A DNA stretch of 5,560 nucleotides, taken from assembly GCA_002441525.1 (NCBI GenBank), contig DJWH01000046.1:1-5560 (forward strand), given 5' to 3'. Each line of letters starts with the position of its first letter. Positions within the stretch are counted from its first letter, which is position 1. Below the pieces are notes generated by a model. That model saw nothing but the letters and a program-made list of their open reading frames with translations, was not told the DNA's origin and made no database searches. Below, piece after piece: positions 1-5,560 of this stretch. Origin of the DNA: Acholeplasmataceae bacterium UBA6235 (GTDB lineage: Bacteria; Bacillota_I; Bacilli_A; Acholeplasmatales; UBA5453). A program made the translations under genes and the position numbers.

Positions 1-15
1 CACTACATATTATAC

Positions 16-21
16 GAGGAG
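16..21 (+). promoter_or_regulatory. Shine-Dalgarno of the first gene
   Basis: GAGGAG lies nine bases upstream of the ATG at 31 and is the strong ribosome binding site that fixes this start. Only 30 bases of leader are in the window, so the operon promoter and any operator lie outside or cannot be judged. Confidence 0.85.
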
Positions 22-30
22 AATAAACAC

Positions 31-1365
31 ATGAAAAAATTACTTACAATCGCTTTACTCTTGGTATCAATGGTTGTTTTGGCTGCTTGTAATGGCGGTT
101 CAAGCGATGACAATACCATCTCATTCGCTTGGTGGGGGACGTCTGACCGAAATATCGCAACCTATCAAGCCATCGAATTGTTTGAAGCAAAATACCCACA
201 ATACAAAGTCAAAGGAGAACAATCCACCTGGAATGGGTATCAACAAGCTTTAAACAATAAACTCAACCGTGGCACAGAAGCGGATGTCTTTCAAGTAAAT
301 TACAACTGGATTTATTCGATGTATGGCAAAGACTATTTCATGGACTTAACCGAACTTGGTTTGGATTTCTCTAAATACCCAGCCGATGAACATACCCCAC
401 TCACAGTGGATGGTAAAGTGTTGGGGTTATCGGTATCCGAAACCGGCTATATTTTCTATTTAAATCAAAAACTCTATGAGGATGCGAATGTATCCTTTGA
501 TGGTGGTACCCGAGTGATTCCAAACACTTGGGAAGAATTGATGACTGCTGGTGAACTCATCAATGGCAAAGACGCATCTAAATACGCGATTGGTCGTTTA
601 GATGCTCAACAAGTGGCCATCTTGATGTTTTCTTATTTGGCTCAAATCACTGGTAAAAATGTGATCAATGACCAAAACCAACTCAACTTTACCCAAGCTG
701 AATTGGTTCAAGGGTTTAACTTCATTACCGATTTGAGAAGCACAGGTGTCTTGATTCCTTCTAACGCCATCGATACCCATTTGGATGGACCAACCAATCC
801 AAACTGGACCGCACAAAAATACGGTGGTGTCTTACAATGGAACACCGCCATTTCAGAATATCAAAACACACTCCCTGAATCCGCAAACTTGGTGATGGCC
901 GGGATGTTCCAACAACAAAGTGGACAAAACTCAGGGATGTATAAAAAAGTTTCTATGGCTTATGCCGTATCTAAACGTGTGGAATCCAGTGATGCAAAAC
1001 AAACAGCGGTGAAGACATTCATCGAATTCATGACCACCGACCCTGAAGCGGTAGCGATCCTTGGTGTTGACAGAGGAGTATCTTCTAACAGCACCACACA
1101 AACGTTATTAAAAGCCGTTGAAGGTAAAAACTTTGAACAATCCCTTGAGTGGCAAGGACACACAGTGGTTCAAGCGATGTATAACCAACAGTTATCCAAC
1201 AACATTGAACTATACATTCACCCATACTACGAACACAATACCTTTAGAGCCATCTATGAAGGTCCGATTGAATCCTTCTTACTCAATAACATCAACGCGA
1301 ATGAAGCGTCCTCTCGAATCATTCAACGATTCAATACCGAATTAGCAAGAATCATGGCGGATTAG
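31..1365 (+). CDS. togB: Extracellular solute-binding lipoprotein of a sugar ABC transporter, probably oligogalacturonide-binding (TogB-like)
   Basis: A 444-residue substrate-binding protein of the SBP_bac_1/UgpB (COG1653) type. Residues 1-19 form a lipoprotein signal (MKK, hydrophobic core, LAAC), so Cys20 should be lipidated and the protein anchored outside the membrane. The mature N-terminus begins with the family's first beta-strand and helix: FAWWG at 32-36, Arg40, then AIELFEAKYP at 47-56. It continues with W67-N-G-Y and GTEADVFQVN at 81-90, and near the C-terminal part has the usual SMAYAVSK strand and a DRGVSSN motif. The WWG..R...A..AIELFE..P..KV.GE...W.GY pattern resembles, from memory, enterobacterial TogB, which binds short and unsaturated oligogalacturonides. 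The downstream permeases and PL2-like pectate lyase support that substrate. The start is fixed by GAGGAG nine bases upstream. The gene ends in TAG two bases before the first permease. The binding-protein family and anchoring are very secure; the oligogalacturonide specificity is inference, and a rhamnogalacturonan or other plant oligosaccharide is the main alternative. Confidence 0.93.
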   Translation: MKKLLTIALLLVSMVVLAACNGGSSDDNTISFAWWGTSDRNIATYQAIELFEAKYPQYKVKGEQSTWNGYQQALNNKLNRGTEADVFQVNYNWIYSMYGKDYFMDLTELGLDFSKYPADEHTPLTVDGKVLGLSVSETGYIFYLNQKLYEDANVSFDGGTRVIPNTWEELMTAGELINGKDASKYAIGRLDAQQVAILMFSYLAQITGKNVINDQNQLNFTQAELVQGFNFITDLRSTGVLIPSNAIDTHLDGPTNPNWTAQKYGGVLQWNTAISEYQNTLPESANLVMAGMFQQQSGQNSGMYKKVSMAYAVSKRVESSDAKQTAVKTFIEFMTTDPEAVAILGVDRGVSSNSTTQTLLKAVEGKNFEQSLEWQGHTVVQAMYNQQLSNNIELYIHPYYEHNTFRAIYEGPIESFLLNNINANEASSRIIQRFNTELARIMAD

Positions 1366-1367
1366 TT

Positions 1368-2249
1368 ATGGTAGGCGAAAAGAAATGGGTACCCTACGTG
1401 CTGTTGTTGCCGTGGTTCATTGGATTTATCTTATTTAAACTCTACCCATTCATCAGCGCATTCTTACTCAGCTTGTATGAAAAAAGAGGTAGAGTATCGA
1501 CCTTTGTTGGGTTGAAAAACTTTGAACTCATCTTTGATTCTTCGAGTTATTTGGGTTCAGAATTCATGAACGCATTAAAAGTCACATTCATTTATGTCTT
1601 CGTAACTGTACCACTGATTTTGATCGTATCCTTATTGGTCGCGTACATTTTAGCATTAAAAATGAAAGGCATTGGCTTCTTTAGAACCGCCTTTTATATG
1701 CCAACGGTCCTTGGGGCGAACGTCGCCATCATCATCCTATGGCGCTATATCTTTGAATACAATGGTTTAATCAATGCGGGTCTAAAATTGATTGGACTCC
1801 AACCCATCAGTTTCTTAGGCACCGCTGCTGGGGCGATGACCTCGATTGTCTTACTCCGTGTCTGGCAATTCGGGTCTACGATGCTCATATTCTTAAATGC
1901 GTTAAAGAATGTGCCAGAAACGTTGTATGAAGCAGCGACCATCGATGGGGCTGGAAAGATCAGACAGTTCTTCAGTGTGACTGTACCGATGATTACCCCC
2001 ATCATCCTATTCAACGCAGTGATGCGTCTGGTAGAAACCTTCCAAGTGTTCAATGGACCAATGCTCATTACCAATGGGGGACCAGAAAACTCAACCAACG
2101 TATTGAATAAACTCATTTATGACATCGCCTTCAAAGGTGGCGACCTCAACGTCGGTAGTGCGATGTCTTGGATATTGTTCGTCATCATCATGGTATTCAC
2201 CGTGATGATATTTAGATCCAGTAAGTACTGGGTTCACTATCAGGATTAG
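1368..2249 (+). CDS. togM: Sugar ABC transporter permease, MalF/UgpA type (TogM-like)
   Basis: A 293-residue integral membrane permease of the binding-protein-dependent transport family (COG1175), a normal length for the short MalF-like class. Six hydrophobic segments are visible, at about residues 8-35, 68-96, 104-127, 157-177, 206-224 and 264-283. The cytoplasmic EAA loop that docks on the ATPase runs from Glu188 (EAATIDGAG) to Pro207, with Asp193 and Gly194 conserved. The family signature between the last segments is also present (F225-Q-V-F-N-G, then LITNGGPENST at 233-243), as is the early VGLKNFELIF motif at 47-56. The ATG lies two bases after the binding-protein stop; its Shine-Dalgarno is weak (GGCGG at 1356-1360, inside the previous gene), so translational coupling is likely. 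It should form a heterodimeric channel with the next permease. The class is certain from motifs; the Tog assignment rests on the TogB-like partner and the lyase. Confidence 0.94.
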   Translation: MVGEKKWVPYVLLLPWFIGFILFKLYPFISAFLLSLYEKRGRVSTFVGLKNFELIFDSSSYLGSEFMNALKVTFIYVFVTVPLILIVSLLVAYILALKMKGIGFFRTAFYMPTVLGANVAIIILWRYIFEYNGLINAGLKLIGLQPISFLGTAAGAMTSIVLLRVWQFGSTMLIFLNALKNVPETLYEAATIDGAGKIRQFFSVTVPMITPIILFNAVMRLVETFQVFNGPMLITNGGPENSTNVLNKLIYDIAFKGGDLNVGSAMSWILFVIIMVFTVMIFRSSKYWVHYQD

Positions 2250-2254
2250 GGGTG
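2247..2254 (+). promoter_or_regulatory. Stop codon fused to the Shine-Dalgarno of the second permease
   Basis: The TAG stop of the first permease forms the start of TAGGGGTG, whose AGGGGTG lies seven bases before the ATG at 2262. A ribosome terminating on the first permease sits on the next initiation site, which would help keep the two subunits in equal amounts. Confidence 0.7.
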
Positions 2255-2261
2255 AACACAG

Positions 2262-3146
2262 ATGAACAAAACCATTCAAAAGAGAATCTTTACGATCATT
2301 AAATACACCATCATCCTCGCTTTCGCGTTTGTGATGTTGTATCCGCTATTATGGATTATTGGCGCGTCATTCAATGAAGGTGCCAACGAATCGTTCTTTT
2401 TCTGGCCTACCCATTTCACCTGGATTGGTTGGCAAGAAGCCTTAACTGCCCCTGGTTGGGGTAGTGCTAGAGGGTATTCATTGTTAAGAGCGGTATGGAA
2501 TACGATGCAATATGTATTACCGCATGTGATATTCGGGACTGTTTCAACACTCTTAACCGCTTATGTACTCACCCGTATGCATTTTAAAGGTAAGAAGTTG
2601 GTATTCGCTTTGGTCATCGGAACCTTACTGATGCCAAATACCATCTTTAGAATTCCGATGTATGCCTTTTGGACCAGTCCTTCTGTCGCAACCATTTGGG
2701 AAAATAGCCCATTGCCATTCATGCCATTCTTACCACTGTGGGCAGGGTCAGTGTTCGCGGTGAATTCATTCTCGATTTTCATGTTCATTCAATTTTTTAG
2801 AACCATCCCACGCGACTTAGATGAAGCCGCTTATATGGATGGTGCGAATAAGATGCAAGTCTTATGGTACGTGTTGATGCCGGTGTTAAAACCGATTGTC
2901 ATCACCGTCGCGTTGTTGTTATTCATCGCTGAATTCAACGACTATCAAGGACCACTCATCTACATTACAAACGCAGAGTTGTTTCCGCTAGCGAAAGTCT
3001 TACCATTATTGGGATTAGACTCCACCAATACCTACGCCCATGTCTATGCGCGTTCGATTGTGTCGGTATCGATCCTCATCATCGTCTTCTTTGTTGCACA
3101 AAAATATTTTGTGGGTAACAACGCAGACTCAGCCATTAAGGGTTAG
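2262..3146 (+). CDS. togN: Sugar ABC transporter permease, MalG/UgpE type (TogN-like)
   Basis: A 294-residue second permease subunit (COG0395 type), the expected partner of the preceding MalF-like protein. The N-terminal segment (about 11-34) ends in the typical MLYPLLWIIGASF; further hydrophobic segments lie near 84-105, 112-128, 156-178, 208-224 and 264-284. The EAA loop starts at Glu188 (EAAYMDGAN) and ends at Pro207, with the preceding IPRDLDEAA typical of this class. The C-terminus reads QKYFVGNNADSAIKG, the usual MalG-type ending. The loop around residues 138-158 (FWTSP to PFMPF) looks longer than in short MalG homologues, before the FSIFMFIQFFR stretch; from memory TogN-like permeases are of similar total length. 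The start is set by AGGGGTG seven bases upstream, 12 bases after the previous stop. Function: membrane half of the oligosaccharide importer. No ATPase gene follows it in this window. Confidence 0.94.
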   Translation: MNKTIQKRIFTIIKYTIILAFAFVMLYPLLWIIGASFNEGANESFFFWPTHFTWIGWQEALTAPGWGSARGYSLLRAVWNTMQYVLPHVIFGTVSTLLTAYVLTRMHFKGKKLVFALVIGTLLMPNTIFRIPMYAFWTSPSVATIWENSPLPFMPFLPLWAGSVFAVNSFSIFMFIQFFRTIPRDLDEAAYMDGANKMQVLWYVLMPVLKPIVITVALLLFIAEFNDYQGPLIYITNAELFPLAKVLPLLGLDSTNTYAHVYARSIVSVSILIIVFFVAQKYFVGNNADSAIKG

Positions 3147-3150
3147 GAGG
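3144..3150 (+). promoter_or_regulatory. Stop codon fused to a perfect Shine-Dalgarno of the lipoprotein gene
   Basis: TAGGAGG combines the TAG stop of the second permease with a perfect AGGAGG, five bases before the ATG at 3156. This is the best ribosome binding site in the operon, suggesting that the lipoprotein is made efficiently and possibly coupled to the permease. Confidence 0.75.
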
Positions 3151-3155
3151 TTCAC

Positions 3156-4019
3156 ATGAAAAAAAGCATTTTAGGGGTCATGATCACACTTTTAATTGTG
3201 CTATCTGGTTGTGTCCAAAAGACACCTGAACCAGAAGCCGAAAAAGATTATATCTGTAAGGATACCCCACTCGCCGAAGGGTGTTATGTGCCATCAGACG
3301 ATTTAGATTTCATATCGCCGGTTGCGGATGAATACACCATTTCAGAAACATTTGAAACCGATCGTGTCAATCAAATGCCACGCAACTGGTTGTTATATCG
3401 CAATGAAGAATATAAAACCGATGGTGTAAAAGCGACCATTGTCGAAAATGGTGATAATCGCTATGTTGAGCTATTTTCGGATGGTTTAAAAGCACCGATG
3501 TACCCACAATCCGCACCAAATCCAACCTTTATATTCTCTACTAAATTCAATTTGGACCAAGACCGTAAAGGGGTAGCTTACGCATCCATCCTGTTACCTT
3601 CGGATAAACCAACCGATTCGATATCCTTCGGGGTATCTACTGGTGCGGTGAATACCATCCAAGCCATCATTGGTTCGGACTTAAAAGTTCAAATCAAGGT
3701 GGGCGGACCGTTCTTTTACTACTCTGGTACAGCCGATGGTGGTGACATCCATTTAACCAACATTACAATCCAAAAAGACACCTGGTATACGTTCAAGTTT
3801 GAATGGGACGCTTCAACGAATGTCGTATCTGCGTCCATACAACAAGGGGATCAATTCACCGCTTTATACAGTGGGGCTTTCCACATTTCAAACCGTGTAA
3901 ATGCATTAGTAGACGGTGCGATTCTCGTACCGAATGTCTTTAGAGTCACCATGCCGAGAAATTATACGAACACCTATGCATACATAGACGATGTGATCGT
4001 AGAAAGAAAGGGGGCGTAA
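3156..4019 (+). CDS. Surface lipoprotein with a probable concanavalin/jelly-roll carbohydrate-binding-like domain; function unassigned
   Basis: A 287-residue predicted lipoprotein that I cannot assign to a named family. Residues 1-18 are a signal sequence with lipobox LSGC, so Cys19 should be lipidated. A short Pro/Glu-rich spacer follows (about 21-31), then a small segment with two cysteines, Cys34 and Cys43, eight residues apart, able to form a disulfide. From about residue 60 to the end the protein is rich in predicted beta-strands. It opens with ETFETDRVNQMPRNW (64-78), which resembles the 'FE....lP.~W' opening of concanavalin A-like/LamG-type jelly rolls, and closes with YIDDVIVER (276-284), the usual last strand of such domains. 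The strand-rich middle has many aromatic residues (GGPFFYYSG, DTWYTFKFEWD), as expected for sugar binding. No catalytic motif was recognised. Its position between an importer and a pectate lyase suggests a polysaccharide-binding partner on the cell surface; a hydrolase or lyase accessory of jelly-roll fold is the alternative. Start and lipobox are secure, function is inference. Confidence 0.85.
   Translation: MKKSILGVMITLLIVLSGCVQKTPEPEAEKDYICKDTPLAEGCYVPSDDLDFISPVADEYTISETFETDRVNQMPRNWLLYRNEEYKTDGVKATIVENGDNRYVELFSDGLKAPMYPQSAPNPTFIFSTKFNLDQDRKGVAYASILLPSDKPTDSISFGVSTGAVNTIQAIIGSDLKVQIKVGGPFFYYSGTADGGDIHLTNITIQKDTWYTFKFEWDASTNVVSASIQQGDQFTALYSGAFHISNRVNALVDGAILVPNVFRVTMPRNYTNTYAYIDDVIVERKGA
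4008..4014 (+). promoter_or_regulatory. Shine-Dalgarno of the pectate lyase gene
   Basis: AAGGGGG, inside the last codons of the lipoprotein gene, lies eight bases before the ATG at 4023. With only three bases between the genes, this supports the ATG at 4023 as the start and translation from the shared transcript. Confidence 0.7.
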
Positions 4020-4022
4020 GCG

Positions 4023-5560
4023 ATGAAGAAATTAATGATGGTTTTATTGATCATGATTTCAAGTTTGATGGTATCTAGCAAAGTATTCGCTAATGGTCCA
4101 ACCATCCCTTATACCGAAGCCGATTATGCCCGTTTAAACGCTGTGATTCAATACGTCGAAAATGTCTTAAAGTATGGTCATGAATACAACGAAGATACCA
4201 ACTTATTGCCAGACGCCATCAATACCTTGACTGGTGAACCTGCCCGTTGGACATTCCCAAACCGTGCTGAAGTGCCGTATGCCAATTTGGCCAATCAACA
4301 AAACTTTTTCAGAACCTTGGTTGCGTTATCGAACGTGACCGGTAGTGACAAATATAAAAATGAAGCCGTCAGTATCTTAGATGAATTCATGGACAACTAC
4401 CAATCTCCAAATGGCTTATTCCAATGGGGTGGACACCGTGCGATCAATCTAGATACACTAGAAGTCCAAAGTTTTGAAGGTCCAAATGGACCCCATGAAC
4501 TTAAAAACATGATGCCATACTATGAACTCATGTTGGAAGTCAATGAAGAAGCCGCCCTCAAGTTCATGAGACAAATGTGGACAGCGCATTTCTACTGGAG
4601 TTCCACAGACATGAACCGTCATGGTAGTTATTCGACCGCTTATGACGTCAATGTCTTTGGTCAAACCATTCCGGAAGATGTCATCAAAATGGATACCAAC
4701 GGTAACCCAATCATCCCAGCAGATTCGCCAGGTTTGTTACCATTTGTCAACTCCGCGACGGATTTAGCGTACGCCGCATTCACCTTATCCAACCATACTG
4801 GTGACCCAATCCCAGCCGATTGGGCGAAGTATTTGATGCGTCAATATAACCTCGCCAGCAACCCGACCACGGGCATGACGGTATATCAATATAAATCAAC
4901 TTTAGTTACCAAATCCGCGATTGAATGCGCTGACCCAGCGTACACCAACTCAGGTTGTGGCGATAGAGTAGCCCGTCAATTTAGAGATTTTGGTCCAATT
5001 GCGAGAGAAGCAAATGTCGCTTGGAAAAACACCCAAGCGGTCTATGTAGATAATATTTTGATGTTATTAGAAGCCGCGGACAAATACGGACAATCCGAAT
5101 TTGTCGATTGGGCAAGACAATACATCGAAGGGTATTTGAAATACGCGTATATCCGTGTCGATGGTAGAAACAAAATCATTCCGATGTTTATTGATGGTAC
5201 CGTGACTTATGGGTACATCGTACCTGAAGTCGGGTACTTTGGACCATCTCGCATGAGACTCGATTATGTCGATATGCCAACCAGTTACCTATTACCAATA
5301 TTGAGAACCATTTTACAAACTGAACAAGCAGAAGATCAAGCGTTGTTATGGTCTTACTTCCGTGACATCGTGTATACCTTTGGTTTAGGTGATATCGGTA
5401 GCCTTGGTGGTGCCAATCCAAACCTCGATGTGGATACATCGATTGACGATCCTTTCGCATTGATGGCGATGGTGGAACTCTATGACCACACCAAGAATAA
5501 AGCTTACCTAGAGGTTGCGAGAACCATCGGTAACAACATCGTGACCGAAAAATTCCACCG
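4023..5560 (+). CDS. Secreted pectate lyase, polysaccharide lyase family 2-like (3' end outside window)
   Basis: An open frame of 512 full codons plus two bases, with no stop before the window edge. PL2 enzymes are typically about 550-590 residues, so the missing part is probably short. Residues 1-23 form a signal peptide (MKKLMM, hydrophobic core, VFA before Asn24) without a lipobox cysteine, so the enzyme should be released outside the membrane. The body is mainly helical, as expected for the (alpha/alpha)7 barrel of PL2. Key motifs are WGGHRAINLDTLE (135-147), GPHELKNMMPYYELM (156-170) and NRHG (198-201). From memory of Yersinia PL2A, the metal ligands are His109, Glu130 and His172 and the catalytic base is Arg171. 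Here His138, Glu159, Arg199 and His200 have nearly the same spacing (21 residues between the first two; 62 against 63 between the two histidines). The enzyme would beta-eliminate polygalacturonate or oligogalacturonides in a metal-dependent way and feed the upstream importer. Cys302 and Cys312 may form a disulfide. Family placement is by motif and context, without a search; a related alpha/alpha-toroid uronate-active enzyme is the alternative. Confidence 0.85.
   Translation, partial: MKKLMMVLLIMISSLMVSSKVFANGPTIPYTEADYARLNAVIQYVENVLKYGHEYNEDTNLLPDAINTLTGEPARWTFPNRAEVPYANLANQQNFFRTLVALSNVTGSDKYKNEAVSILDEFMDNYQSPNGLFQWGGHRAINLDTLEVQSFEGPNGPHELKNMMPYYELMLEVNEEAALKFMRQMWTAHFYWSSTDMNRHGSYSTAYDVNVFGQTIPEDVIKMDTNGNPIIPADSPGLLPFVNSATDLAYAAFTLSNHTGDPIPADWAKYLMRQYNLASNPTTGMTVYQYKSTLVTKSAIECADPAYTNSGCGDRVARQFRDFGPIAREANVAWKNTQAVYVDNILMLLEAADKYGQSEFVDWARQYIEGYLKYAYIRVDGRNKIIPMFIDGTVTYGYIVPEVGYFGPSRMRLDYVDMPTSYLLPILRTILQTEQAEDQALLWSYFRDIVYTFGLGDIGSLGGANPNLDVDTSIDDPFALMAMVELYDHTKNKAYLEVARTIGNNIVTEKFH

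Noticed and set aside
8..13. TATTAT as a -10 promoter element
   Set aside because: It is followed almost at once by the Shine-Dalgarno at 16, leaving a very short leader, and the -35 region is outside the window, so it cannot be supported.
1118..1345. A 75-codon open frame in another + frame inside the binding-protein gene
   Set aside because: It is fully contained in the real gene, with no Shine-Dalgarno and no recognisable protein features.
1745..2116. A 123-codon open frame on the minus strand inside the first permease
   Set aside because: It is antisense to a motif-rich permease and its translation shows no domain; long antisense frames are common opposite such genes.
4020..4022. An operon break or terminator before the lyase gene
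   Set aside because: Only three bases separate the genes and no hairpin with a T-run is visible; the lyase Shine-Dalgarno lies within the preceding gene.
5188..5460. A 90-codon open frame on the minus strand
   Set aside because: It lies wholly inside the pectate lyase gene, has no convincing ribosome binding site or recognisable domain, and its composition is that of an antisense shadow.
31..5560. Alternative genetic code with TGA as tryptophan
   Set aside because: All genes read through with the standard code, tryptophan is always TGG, and no in-frame TGA occurs.

Overview
This window is almost entirely coding and reads as one operon on the + strand. It encodes an ABC importer for plant-type oligosaccharides (a solute-binding lipoprotein and two permeases), a surface lipoprotein with a probable carbohydrate-binding fold, and the first 513 residues of an exported family PL2-like pectate lyase that runs off the right edge. 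The gaps between genes are only 2, 12, 9 and 3 bases. Every gene has a Shine-Dalgarno-like sequence, and no promoter or terminator is visible between genes, so co-transcription is very likely.

Organism: two proteins carry classical lipobox signals (LAAC, LSGC), the Shine-Dalgarno sites are strong, and base composition is low to moderate GC (roughly 40% by eye). This suggests a Gram-positive or Mollicutes-type bacterium without an outer membrane. Tryptophan is encoded only by TGG, no TGA occurs in frame, and the four visible stops are TAG, TAG, TAG and TAA. This fits the standard code and argues against the Mycoplasma/Spiroplasma code. An Acholeplasma/Izemoplasma-like or early-branching Firmicute source is my best guess from the overall look of the proteins; it is an inference and not proven.

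Layout: 1-30 leader with a Shine-Dalgarno; 31-1365 TogB-like binding lipoprotein; 1368-2249 TogM/MalF-type permease; 2262-3146 TogN/MalG-type permease; 3156-4019 lipoprotein with a jelly-roll-like domain; 4023-5560 secreted PL2-like pectate lyase, incomplete at its 3' end. There is no gene-free stretch longer than 30 bases.

How the genes fit together: the lyase would cut polygalacturonate or oligogalacturonides outside the cell, the jelly-roll lipoprotein may hold polysaccharide at the membrane surface, and the binding lipoprotein would pass unsaturated oligogalacturonides to the two permeases. No ATPase gene is present, so the importer probably uses one encoded further downstream or a shared MsmX-type ATPase elsewhere. 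The gene content parallels the enterobacterial pelW-togMNAB cluster, but the PL2 enzyme is exported rather than cytoplasmic. I do not see a wholly new system. The points most worth checking are the PL2/Tog pairing in this kind of organism and the unassigned lipoprotein between them.
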